Assembly: GCA_030068145.1 (NCBI GenBank)
Contig: JAPJBO010000146.1
Span: forward strand, 1 to 64,000
Length of the DNA: 64,000 bases
Direction of reading: 5' to 3'
Origin: Diplonema papillatum
Taxonomy: Eukaryota > Euglenozoa > Diplonemea > Diplonemida > Diplonemidae
The translations under genes were made by a program, and so were the position numbers. The notes beneath the pieces are model-generated. The model ran no database searches. It had not been told where the DNA came from and was given only the letters and a program-made list of their open reading frames with translations. Below are positions 20,600 to 29,862 of this stretch, one piece after another. Position 1 is the stretch's first letter. Each line of letters begins with the position of its first letter.

Positions 20600-20728
20600 C
20601 GACTCGTATTCTCGCATATTCTCATATTGGGGGGTCGCGGCCCCGATCTTCTCGCAAAATTCTCGCATATTCTCGCAATTCTCGCATGATTCTCGCATAT
20701 TCTCGCACGTGCGAGAATATGCGAGAAT
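20600..20728. repeat. ATTCTCGCAT simple repeats ending in a 40-bp perfect palindrome
   Basis: Many ATTCTCGCA units run in direct orientation, then 20689-20708 is the exact reverse complement of 20709-20728 with CACGTG at the centre. It could extrude as a cruciform or arise by a fold-back event. Confidence 0.85.
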
Positions 20729-21793
20729 GAGATAACTCACAGTACGCGATGCTTGAACATATGAGAAACCGGCAGGAATCAACGTTTTAGGTCATCTCCG
20801 AGGCTTCCGCGGCATATTTTGCCGCCACTGGCCTCCGAACTTCTCAAGCTGCTGCTTTCTCTGTGTAGTGAACTTTCCTTTCCTCCTCTGCCTTCACTGC
20901 CACAGTTCGTTTCGTGTGTTCGTGGATGCAGGCTTTCAAGCTGATTATGAACTCGGGAACCGAATTTGCTTGTGCTTTTAGCTATTTGAGTTATTTGAGG
21001 ATTAGGTCTCCTTGACTCGCTGTCGCTGGGCTCGCTAGATGCCAAGGGCTCGCGGACGACCGTTGCCATCCAGAGAGCCCGCAACCTAATAATGCACCTG
21101 CAAACGGCCCCGAGGCCAATATTCAAAAAGCCGGTGCCTCCTAAGTCAACGGCAACTGAATGGTACCCGACAGCTTCACGAAACGAGCTGTGGCAGAGGA
21201 AATCGTAGAAGAAAACACAAGAAGCCGCGCGGAGAAGTTGCAGGCACGGTGGCGGACGGAGCACTTGTTGTGAAGCATGGTTTCGACCATTATTCAAGCA
21301 TTGAAAGCAATACCATGGAGCAACCAGAGTTGTTGTTGACAACGAAAAGTTCGCTTCGGCTTGAGCTCTCGAGAGCGATGATGATCCAGGATACGATTTC
21401 ATTTCGGATATCCCACCAGAGATGAGAGAGAGACCAGCATTTGAGAATCGTTGGCGACGAAATCTCCAGGGGAATCTCTGTTGATCTTTGGACGCACCTT
21501 ACCAAACCTGCCTCTTTCCTCTCCACGCTCGTATGATTCCTGAGAAGTTCGCTTCGGCTTGAGCCTCAGGATGATGACACAGGAGAGGGATTGGGGCCCG
21601 GGGAGGGAGGCTGTTTCCAGAGATCAATCCGAGACGAGCTTTGAGATTTCGTCGCGAGGTGACCCCTCGCCCGCTAAAATGCCCTCTTTCAGGCCCTCAC
21701 CCCAGCCTGGAACTTTGCTTGGCCCTTGACCCCCGCCTACGGTGAGGTCCTTTTTGGGGGTTTTTTTTGGTGGCCTTACCAGCCTCACGACAA
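20729..21793. other. Unassigned sequence
   Basis: The minus strand is open at 20779-21402 with a serine-rich sequence, but there is no domain or splice pattern that I trust. A block GTTCGCTTCGGCTTGAGC occurs at 21348 and 21548, showing a local duplication. Confidence 0.35.
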
Positions 21794-21842
21794 TGGGGGG
21801 GGTCCGGGGGGCTTCGCCCCCCGGCGAACGGTACGGTACATG
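21794..21842. repeat. G-rich hairpin motif, copy 1 of 3
   Basis: A G run, then TCCGGGGGGCTTCGCCCCCCGG (a 6-bp GC stem with TTCG loop), then ACGGTACGGTACA. Near-identical motifs are at 22523-22568 and 26803-26847. It probably marks the end of a dispersed repeat family. Confidence 0.7.
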
Positions 21843-21899
21843 AGTTTGCTCGAAATGAGCGGTCCGGGGGCCACACCACTCGGCGACCCGTTCCAGCAG

Positions 21900-22345
21900 G
21901 TACTTTACGGTCGAATTGGGCAGGTAACGCTCGTGTAACGCTAGTTTACAGCCATACTTGGTATGTCACGCTCATGTAACGCTACGTTACAGTCGAATTT
22001 GACATGTCACGCTCGTGTCACGCTACTTTGGAGTCGAATTCGACATGTAACGCTCGTGTCACGCTACTTTACGGTCGAATTGGGCAGGTAACGCTCGGGT
22101 AACGCTAATTTACAGTCATATTTGGTATGTCACGCTCATGTAACGCTACGTTACAGTCAAATTTGACATGTCACGCTCGTGTCACGCTACTTTACGGTCG
22201 AATTGGGCAGGTAACGCTCGGGTAACGCTAATTTACAGTCATATTTGGTATGTCACGCTCGTGTAACGCTACGTTACAGTCAAATTTGACATGTCACGCT
22301 CGTGTCACGCTACTTTGGAGTCGAATTCGACATGTAACGCCTTGG
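21900..22345. repeat. About 44-bp tandem repeat in about 130-bp higher-order units
   Basis: Subunits alternate GTCACGCTCGTGTAACGCTA with TTTACGGTCGAATTGGGCAG, TTTACAGTCATATTTGGTAT and TTGGAGTCGAATTCGACATG. The order repeats roughly every 130 bp about three times. It lies between two copies of the G-rich hairpin motif. Confidence 0.85.
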
Positions 22346-22522
22346 GTCGAAATAAGCGGACGCCGAACGCCACCCCCAATTATAGGTGTTCCTCCGGTGG
22401 CCCGCGCAGCGGCGATTTCTTTTTTTTTTTTGCGAGCGGGGTTTGGGGCCAGAACCTTATGCAGCCCGTTTTTCCCTTCAGAATAGACACCAACCCCGTT
22501 TTCTCTCGCGAGTTTTAATATA

Positions 22523-22568
22523 GGGGGGGGTCCGGGGGGCACCGCCCCCCGGGAGACGGTACGGTACA
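22523..22568. repeat. G-rich hairpin motif, copy 2 of 3
   Basis: TCCGGGGGGCACCGCCCCCC then ACGGTACGGTACA, in the same orientation as the copy at 21794. The two bracket the 44-bp array and could be direct terminal repeats of a 0.77-kb unit. Confidence 0.7.
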
Positions 22569-22596
22569 TTGAGCCTCAGCTGCCCCTCTCCCCCCT

Positions 22597-23432
22597 GTAC
22601 AATTTCCCGAGGTGGGACAATTTTCCAATGCTGGGTTTCGAGGTCGGAAAACCTATTTGGACAATTTCCCGAGGTGGGACAATTTTCTAATGCTGGGTTT
22701 CGAGGTCGGAAAACCTATTTGGACAATTTCCCGAGGTGGGACAATTTTCCAATGCTGGGTTTCGAGGTCGGAAAACCTATTTGGACAATTTCCCGAGGTG
22801 GGACAATTTTCTAATGCTGGGTTTCGAGGTCGGAAAACCTATTTGGACAATTTCCCGAGGTGGGACAATTTTCTAATGCTGGGTTTCGAGGTCGGAAAAC
22901 CTATTTGGACAATTTCCCGAGGTGGGACAATTTTCCAATGCTGGGTTTCGAGGTCGGAAAACCTATTTGGACAATTTCCCGAGGTGGGACAATTTTCCAA
23001 TGCTGGGTTTCGAGGTCGGAAAACCTATTTGGACAATTTCCCGAGGTGGGACAATTTTCCAATGCTGGGTTTCGAGGTCGGAAAACCTATTTGGACAATT
23101 TCCCGAGGTGGGACAATTTTCCAATGCTGGGTTTCGAGGTCGGAAAACCTATTTGGACAATTTCCCGAGGTGGGACAATTTTCCAATGCTGGGTTTCGAG
23201 GTCGGAAAACCTATTTGGACAATTTCCCGAGGTGGGACAATTTTCCAATGCTGGGTTTCGAGGTCGGAAAACCTATTTGGACAATTTCCCGAGGTGGGAC
23301 AATTTTCCAATGCTGGGTTTCGAGGTCGGAAAACCTATTTGGACAATTTCCCGAGGTGGGACAATTTTCCAATGCTGGGTTTCGAGGTCGGAAAACCTAT
23401 TTGGACAATTTCCCGAGGTGGGACAATTTTCG
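22597..23432. repeat. 62-bp satellite array, 13.5 copies
   Basis: Nearly identical units of GGACAATTTCCCGAGGTGGG, ACAATTTTCCAATGCTGGGT and TCGAGGTCGGAAAACCTATT. The only variation seen is C/T in TTYYAATG. The unit is not a multiple of three and lacks stops, so all three plus-strand frames stay open (up to 284 codons). These are not genes. Confidence 0.95.
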
Positions 23433-23714
23433 CCCGCCTTCTGCTTCGTTGCTGACTCGCAGATGATAACCGTGCTTTGATGCGTAAATTGTCCTTCGGC
23501 TTCGTCGCCTACTGCGCAAAAATGATGTGAGTGATGGCCCCTGCGGGAAATTAGTTTCCAGTTCGAGTAAACACAACGTAAGCCGCAGCTTAGCACGCTA
23601 GCGTTACATCCGAAGACGAACGCCGCATTGACGCCACGAAGGTCGTGGGTTCTTCTGGTACACCAACCTTCGTCCGGTAGCTTGGGCTGACCGATTCGGG
23701 CGCCTAGTTTGCGA

Positions 23715-24120
23715 TCAAAAAAACACAAAACCGTTTTCACCAGTCTCAGATTTGCGGTCGAAAGTCCGGTCAAAGAGTGCCTTACAAGGGGAAGTTCGGC
23801 TACAGCCACGCTGGCTGCGGCCAGTTGCTGCACTGCACGTGTTAACCGTGAGGGCATAAAACACAAAACCGTTTTCACCAGTCTCAGATTTGCGGTCGAA
23901 AGTCCGGTCAAAGAGTGCCTTACAAGGGGAAGTTCGGCTACAGCCACGCTGGCTGCGGCCAGTTGCTGCACTGCACGTGTTAACCGTGAGGGCATAAAAC
24001 ACAAAACTCAGACATGTGGTCGTCAACTTCCCGGTCAAAGAGGTCCGCCTCACAACGGGAAGTTTCGCTGCAGCCAGAGCGCTGGTTGTGGTCAGTCGCT
24101 GCACGCACACACAACAGAGA
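23715..24120. repeat. 137-bp tandem repeat, two identical copies plus one diverged
   Basis: AAACACAAAACCGTTTTCAC to AACCGTGAGGGCAT occurs at about 23717 and 23857 without visible change. A third unit (23997-24120) is related but diverged (AAGTTTCGCTGCAGCCAGAG). The two young copies imply a recent duplication. Confidence 0.88.
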
Positions 24121-24922
24121 TCGCTACAACCTTCCGAACCCGGCTTTGACCAAGGAAAAAGCCAACCCAAACAACTTCTGCAGGTAGAGAAAACCTGGCT
24201 GAGGAATCAACTGCCTTCGGGTGGCTAGTCTGACACTTGCGTTCGTCGGGGAACAAAGAAAGACTGTTGCAAATGACCGGACAACTGTGTAGACTCCGGC
24301 AATCTCGTTCTGCATCGTTGACCAACTGTCACACGTAGCCACCGGTGTTAGATACCTTTCCGATAGACTCTTTTAGATACCACTTACAACAGCACGCGCA
24401 TCGCATGCTGCGTTTGGAACTAGGTTGGGACTTCCGTTTTGCTTCACATTTCTTCAAAAGTTCACCTACGACCCTGTGAGGGCCTACAGAACTTGGTGTT
24501 CTTTCGACCTATTGTTGTCGACGTGGTTTCGATTGTTGGGAGGAAATACTCGAGGGGCTGCCTTGTGCTTACTTCGAAGGAGGCTAGGGGGGGAGAAACA
24601 ATACAACGACAAAGTGGGTCCTTTTTTGTTGAACGCTTACGCCCGCCACGAAACCCAGATTCACCTGTGTTCGTGTGGGCTACAGCACATTTACCTCTTT
24701 TGATCTTTTGCAGCTGGCAGCCTCCTCAAGTATTTCCTACAAAGCAGGTGCTTATACCAAAATCTTAGCTTAAAGATGGCTAAACAGAACACTGCCTTTC
24801 ATGCACGATTGGTGCTAGCATCAAGTCTTCTTCGAAGACAAGAATTGTATAAAATCGGTGCATTTGGGAAGAGGGGAAAAACTTAGGTTTAGCACTTCCC
24901 GGCTGAATCCTGCAGCTAAAGT
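24121..24922. other. Unassigned sequence upstream of the 24.9-kb gene
   Basis: No repeat or domain recognised. The plus strand is open at 24425-24768 in two frames without convincing features. The last 100-200 bases would contain the promoter of the gene starting at 24923. Confidence 0.35.
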
Positions 24923-25594
24923 ATGTCGCTAGCACGCAATCCACGACTTCGCGTGTCCAAAGCAGCCGGTCAGCGCCCACTCTCGTTCTTTCTGAGGACC
25001 TGCAACACACGCCTTGGGCCATTCGCTTGGCCACGCCGTCCATTTGCGGGACCGGTGCATTCAGCAGGTGAGTTGCTTTGCACTCTCAGCATGATGTACT
25101 CTGGATCTGAAAAGAGGCGTCTACGGACGCGTAGTCAAGCTCATTATCTGGCACTGTTTGCATGGCCGAAACTCCTTTGCGAACACCTTGGCCGCGCAGC
25201 CTCGAAAACAATCTTCGACCGGAAAAGTGTCATGCAGGGTTTGAGCCCGGGCCTACCGGCCTGAAGGCCGACGCCCGCTTACTCTGCCACCCCTATGCAT
25301 TTTGGCAGGGGGAAAAAAAGCTAGCTCCTCACTATTATCTTTCATAATTGTTGCAAGAAAAGTGGGGTTGACTCGAATAGAGGCTATTCGCATTGCACGT
25401 TCATAGGACCTCCAGTCTCGAAACATGAACCGACAGAAGACATTGGGCTGATAGCCACACTAGGCAGAGAGACTGTAGTGTACAGCGGCGACGTTGCGTT
25501 GCACGTGCAACGCAACGGCAGAGTCATACGAAGCTACAGTTCCGGACAGCGCGTGGTTATTACGGGCAGCAAGAAGGGAGAGTGCCAGCAGTGA
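24923..25594 (+). CDS. Small, probably mitochondrial protein of unknown family, two exons
   Basis: Exon 1 is 24923-25067, the intron 25068-25406 (GTGAGT to ATAG, 339 bp) and exon 2 25407-25594. Splicing joins a phase-1 codon (G/GA) and gives 110 aa. The N-terminus MSLARNPRLRVSKAAGQRP is Arg/Lys-rich without acidic residues, as in a mitochondrial presequence. Exon 2 reads GLIATLGRETVVYSGDVALH and ends GSKKGECQQ: alternating hydrophobic strands suggesting a small beta fold. The in-frame junction, good donor and coding-like exon 2 support it. The intron contains a dispersed repeat that extends through the acceptor into about 18 bases of exon 2. I do not recognise the family. RNA data would settle it. 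Confidence 0.6.
25205..25425 (-). repeat. Dispersed repeat with tRNA-like A and B boxes, copy 1
   Basis: Matches 43222-43458 over about 230 bp. On the minus strand it holds TGGCAGAGTAAGCGG (A-box-like) and GGGCTCAAACCC (decayed B box) around a GGCCTTCAGGCC hairpin. It lies in the intron of the 24.9-kb gene and covers that gene's 3' splice site. A real tRNA is excluded because the anticodon loop and acceptor stem do not fit. Confidence 0.65.
25493..25516. repeat. 24-bp perfect palindrome in exon 2 of the 24.9-kb gene
   Basis: GTTGCGTTGCAC followed by its exact complement, centred on CACGTG. It is inside the coding region (ALHVQRN), so codon constraints and the palindrome coincide. It could be chance or a binding site. 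Confidence 0.6.
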
Positions 25595-25693
25595 CGTGAG
25601 GAAGCCAACCGCCTCCGCAACAGGGGTTACCCATACTTGAATTCTAACACGCATACAAACACCCACCAGGGTGAAGGAGGAAAGGACCGGGAA

Positions 25694-26222
25694 ATGCCGC
25701 CGAAGAAGAAGGCTAGGAAGTGGACGTCACCGCCACCGCAGTCAGGAAGTAGTGATGGAGCTGCAGCAGTTCCTGGAGTCAAGGTATTCTTGCTTTCACT
25801 GCCGCGTATACTCAGGTTGTTGACCATGGTATCTTCAGGAAATTGACATACTACCGTGATTTTCGCCCACGTTCAACACTTCCACACAGGATGAAGATGC
25901 AGTGATGCGACCCTCGAACGAAGTGAGTGAGGAGACGTTGGCATCGATGATCGCCGAGAAGAAGAAGTTGAGCAACAAAGAGGAGAAGCTGGACGCCCAC
26001 ATCCTCATCCTTAGACGCTGTCTGCGGGAGAATAGACTTGAACCTGCAGATCTGGGCGATACTCTCGATTACTTCTTGACGGGTACTCCTTCCGCCACGG
26101 ATGTAAAGATCACGTTGAAGGAGCTGACGGACTCACAGCAGTCAGTCCAGAGACGACTGGTGGACCTCCAGAAGCAACTGACCTTTCTGTCAACCACGGC
26201 CGAAGCACCCCCCCAGGTATGA
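25694..26222 (+). CDS. Coiled-coil protein gene, at least two exons
   Basis: Exon 1 is 25694-25783 and encodes MPPKKKARKWTSPPPQSG, a basic, possibly nuclear-targeting start. The intron is 25784-25889 (GTATTC to ACACAG, 106 bp). Exon 2 from 25890 joins in frame as DEDAVMRPSNEVSEETL, then a lysine-rich coiled coil (AEKKKLSNKEEKLDAH), acidic helices and KQLTFLSTTAEAPPQ. The frame either stops at TGA 26220-26222 or is spliced on at CAG/GTATGA. The 16.1-kb copy has the same exon 2 with more DKEEKLS repeats. Function unknown. The splice model is inferred. Confidence 0.55.
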
Positions 26223-26605
26223 AATTACACTGAACTCGTCTACTCCAAGCCCACGACGGTCAAAGGTGGTGCAATGAAGATGTAAAGCTGCGGTCGGTGT
26301 GGCAGTGGCGGGCACAGAAGCGCCTTTTGTTCGGCACAAATTGATGACCGGCTGGAACACCTGTACATTTGTCAACAACGCCGTCTCCAGTAGCATTCTT
26401 CCAATGCTCACAAAACTGCAAACCCGCAAACCAGCCATCCAGGACCAGCATGCCGTAGTTGCCGGATGGTAGTCGTGGAAGTAGAGGGCAGAAGTCTACA
26501 TACAGCACACTCCCATGACATCGCGCTCTTTCTTGGCGTGTGAAAGCGCGTTCGTCGACTCTGTCTCCTGCTGCGAAAAAGAGTGCTCCTGCTCCTCCCT
26601 CGTGT
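25849..26605. repeat. Duplicated exon unit, copy 2
   Basis: Counterpart of 16098-16940. Between the copies a 20-base block (26241-26260 versus 16574-16593) is exactly inverted. The left edge lies inside the intron of the 25.7-kb gene. Confidence 0.75.
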
Positions 26606-26696
26606 TCCTTTTGAGTGCCGGAATCAGGGATTTATATAGCTTTTCCTCCTCTGCAGAAAAGTCTTTTTCGCCCTCGGGGTCCTGTGGTGGATCCAA
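26260..26696 (-). pseudogene. Second copy of the opposing Cys/His protein, frameshifted
   Basis: The upstream part (26696-26510) reads DPPQDPEGEKDFSAEEEKLY and continues to KKERDVMGV. A 2-base insertion relative to copy 1 (GTGTGCTG instead of GTGCTG, near 26507) then shifts the frame. The rest (VDFCPLLPRLPSGNYG to RRFCARHCHTDR) continues in another frame. It shows the N-terminal part that copy 1 has lost. Confidence 0.45.
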
Positions 26697-26802
26697 AATT
26701 AATTAGAATTGGTAGTCAAGAGGCAAGCACTACCAGGGCAGCCCAGCCCAACCCAGTGTTGGAACAAGAATCAGACGAAATGGCTAAGCTAATCTTGTAA
26801 GA

Positions 26803-26847
26803 GAGGGGGGGTCTGGGGGGCAGCGCCCCCCAGCGCACGGTACGGCA
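26803..26847. repeat. G-rich hairpin motif, copy 3 of 3
   Basis: TCTGGGGGGCAGCGCCCCCC then ACGGTACGGCACA. It is located just before the 45-bp minisatellite. Copies 1 and 2 similarly border a tandem array. Confidence 0.65.
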
Positions 26848-26879
26848 CAGCGAAGAATTTCCGCACCGGTTAACTTCTA

Positions 26880-27760
26880 GTATTGAATCCAAATTCAGTT
26901 AGAACCGGTAGTCAACGTCTGATGCCGAACCCCAAATCTAATTAGAATCGGTACTCAACGTCCAATTTCGGATCCTGAATTTAATTAGAATTGGTAGTCA
27001 ACGTCCAATTTCAGATTCTAAATTTAATTAGAAGTGGTAGTCAATGTCCAATTTCGAATCCAAATTCAATTAGAATTGGTAGTCAACGTTTAATGTCGGA
27101 TCCAAATCTAATTAGAATTGGTAGTCAACGCAATTTCCGATTCCAAATTTAAATAGAATTGGTAGTCAACGTTCAGGTTTGGCTCCAAATTTAATTAGAC
27201 TTGGTAGTCAACGTCTGATGCCAAATCCAAAAATTAATTAGAATTGATAGGCAACGTCCAGTTTCGGATCCCAAATTTAATTACAATTGGTAGTCAACGT
27301 CTGATGCCAAATCCCAAAATTAATTAGAATTGATAGGCAACGTCCAGTTTCGGATCCCAAATTTAATTACAATTGGTAGTCAACGTCCAGTTTCGGATTC
27401 CAAATTTAATTACAATCGGTAGTCAACGTCTGATGCCAAATCCAAAATTTAATTAGAATTGGTAGTCAACTTCCAATTTCGGATTCCAAATTAATTACAA
27501 TCGGTAGTCAACGTCTGATGTCGTATCCAAGTATATTTAGAAGTGGTAGTCAACGTCCAAATTCGGATCCCAATTTGAATTAGAATTGGTAGTCAACGTC
27601 CAATTTCCGATTCTGAAATTAATTAGAATTGGTAGTCAACATCTAATGTCGGATCCCAAATTTAATTAGAAGCGGTAGTCAACGTCGAATTTCCGATCCC
27701 AAATTTAATTAGAATTAGTAGTCAACGTTCAATTTTGAACCCAAATTTAATTAGAATTGG
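26880..27760. repeat. About 45-bp AT-rich minisatellite, about 20 copies
   Basis: The unit is TTAATTAGAATTGGTAGTCA followed by ACGTCCAATTTCGGATCCAAA, with many substitutions. Two or three more units follow at 28848-28945, showing that the element at 27763 inserted into the array. No open frames of note. Confidence 0.9.
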
Positions 27761-27762
27761 TA

Positions 27763-28845
27763 AAGGGGGGGTAGACCTATTATCCACCCGATTTTTCCCC
27801 CGGAAATTCCGCGAACATTAAAACTAGTGGCGTTAAAAATTGCTATTATCCAGGCTTTATCCAATGCTTATCCAAGGGCTATCCAGGGTTTATCCAATGC
27901 TTATCCAAGGGCTATCCAGGCTTTATCCAATGCTTATCCAAGGGCTATCCAGGCTTTATCCAATGCTTATCCAAGGGCTATCCAGGCTTTATCCAATGCT
28001 TATCCAAGGGCTATCCAGGGTTTTGTTGCAGGGTGGTGTTTTTTTCCTTCGCGCCTTCGGCGGTGGTAAAACCAACCTGTCCGGTCGAGTGTTAGTGGGT
28101 GCCCTTAGACATTTCTGCTTGTCTAGGTTAGGAAGAGTCAACATCGAAGGATCGAAAAGCAACATTGCTATGAACGCTTGGCTGCCGCAAGCCCCCTTCC
28201 CTGTGGCAAAATTTTTCTGTCACCTCCGGCTTCATCCCTTGAGCAAAACTGAGGGATTTTGACACAAGGCACTCCCGCGACCGTTCTTTGGCCGCCGGGC
28301 CGACGTTCATCCCCTGCACTGGATGCGGTAGAAGTCAAGGAAGAAGAGCCACAGAACAACCCACAGGTTGACATACCATTCATATCTCCACACCAGTTGC
28401 ACCTGCACCGGGTCCGACCAATGCTGAGTGCACTGAGACAACAGAAACTAGTCCACACCAGCCAGGAGGAGCGGCGCTTCAGCCGTCCTCTTCACAGCGC
28501 CAGCAAAGCAAAGCGCACCCACAGGGTGGCAGAGTGTGCTGGTTCACAAAACACTATACCAAACCGCGGCCTTGAGAAACCATTGATCAGCCTCTTCCGT
28601 TTCAACAGCTCTTTTTTTTTGTTTTCACTCTCTTTTTTTGCTTGCTGGCAACATTTACATTCTACACGTTCCACACTTCTTCTCACTTGGTGTGCTGTTG
28701 TAACACTCACAGCGGGTGGATAGGCCCACTTCCATAAAATTTTAATTCGCCGCTGAAAAATTAAAAAGTTAAATTTATCTCCAAAACCAGTCGACCTATT
28801 ATCCTAGGATAATAGGTCCCCCTGGATAGTAGGTCTACCCCCCTT
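27763..28845. mobile_element. TIR element (1083 bp) with TA target duplication inside the minisatellite
   Basis: Ends match in inverted orientation over about 24 bases (AAGGGGGGGTAGACCTATTA at the left, the complement with one indel and one change at 28822-28845). TA is present at both flanks (27761-27762 and 28846-28847). The uninterrupted minisatellite reads GGTAGTCAACG with one TA, so the empty site can be read from neighbouring units. Inside are five 33-bp repeats (27850-28020) and a palindrome at 28794-28818. No transposase is visible, so it is a MITE-like element probably moved by a Tc1/mariner-type or other TA-targeting transposase. Confidence 0.75.
27850..28022. repeat. 33-bp tandem repeat inside the TA element, five copies
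   Basis: AGGCTTTATCCAATGCTTAT plus CCAAGGGCTATCC, almost invariant. Because 33 is a multiple of three it leaves an open frame. Confidence 0.9.
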
Positions 28846-28941
28846 TAGTCAACGTCCAATTTCCGATCCCAAATCTAATTAGAATTGGTAGTCAATGTTC
28901 AATTCTGGATCCAAATTTAATTAGACTTGGTAGTCAACGTC

Positions 28942-29462
28942 TCGCCTCCCACCACCCCCTTTGGCCCTCCCGCCCCTGGCCCTCCTGCCTCCTCTTTCCC
29001 CTTCCTGCCCCCATGGTTTCGCCATGGCTTTCGCCATGGCTTCGTCCCCGTCGATTTCTGCTTCTTCTCGGCGCCTGGGCGATGGTCGTGGCGCATCGAC
29101 GCGTCCTTTGCGTCTTTTCGGTACCGGCTCCGCCGCGGAGTCTGATTGCCGCTTCTTCGCTGGCGTTGGCGCCGTCTTCCCGACCTTCGCTGCTGGTGTC
29201 GGCGTTGATGTTGCGGGTTCTCGCTCGTCTTCCTCTGCTTCCGGCAGAACGAGCACCACGTTCTCACGTTTCGCCTGTCTCGGCGCTGGCGCGGGACCCT
29301 CCGGCTCCGCCTTCCTCTTCTTCGTTGTTGTTTCAAGAAAGTTTACCACGATTACCATTTCTTCACCTCTCGCCACGGCCGCCCGGTGGTGCCCTTTCCT
29401 GCAGCAGTGCCCGGGTCTCCTACTCCTCAGGTCGGCGTGTTTCTTACAGCAAAAAAAGGCCA
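28942..29462 (-). mobile_element. LINE-C relic (C-terminal fragment), inserted in the minisatellite
   Basis: The minus strand encodes the basic tail of LINE-C ORF2 (TKKRKAEPEGPAPAPRQ, PVPKRRKGRVDAPRPSP) with a residual Cys/His segment (CRKGHHRA). Compared with the copies at 38.1 and 41.0 kb it has a 27-base insertion (encoding VIVVNFL) and a different, Gly/Arg-rich C-terminus. It is truncated on both sides. Confidence 0.75.
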
Positions 29463-29756
29463 AAATTCGCTTTTAGCGCCTGCTCAGTTGTAATTCTTAT
29501 CGGAAAGTGCGAGATCGTCATTTCCTCGTTTTCAGTGTCCCAGGACGGTATTTCTGCCCTCTCGGAGCTTATTTCGCCCGGTTTGCGAAGAACTCAAAAT
29601 GAGTCCAAAATTCTCACTTGGTAGTGAACAAAAAAGTTCTCCGCCAAGGATGGCGACGGGGAGGCACAAGGAACCACCTCACCTGTTCTCAAGAACTAAC
29701 CCGAGGCAGGTATCCACCGTACCGATAACCGATAACCGATAACCGCCGTTCTTTCA

Positions 29757-29832
29757 GCCCATGGTCCAGAGGTTACCACACCCACACAGGGGTTTGGGGT
29801 CGGTGGTTCGATTCCCGGAAATCGTTTTTTTG
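29757..29832 (+). other. tRNA-like segment (A box, B box and T run)
   Basis: TGGTCCAGAGGTTACCA forms a 4-bp D stem and fits an A box. GGTTCGATTCC is a perfect B box. TTTTTTT follows at about 29824. The anticodon loop is one base short and the acceptor strands do not pair. It is most likely a tRNA-derived SINE head or pseudo-tRNA rather than a working tRNA gene. Confidence 0.45.
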
Positions 29833-29862
29833 GGTTTTTGAAACAGCCCCAAAACTGAACTT

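Noticed and set aside
22597..23432. CRISPR-like array
   Set aside because: Units are contiguous and nearly identical with no unique spacers, and the sequence is eukaryotic. The same applies to the other tandem arrays here.
22612..23480. Repetitive 206-284-aa proteins
   Set aside because: They are the 62-bp satellite read in three frames, with no independent evidence for a gene.
28921..29624. Plus-strand proteins at 28.9-29.6, 38.1-39.9 and 41.0-42.7 kb
   Set aside because: They are complements of LINE-C, whose minus-strand frames carry the recognisable finger, Cys/His and NLS motifs.
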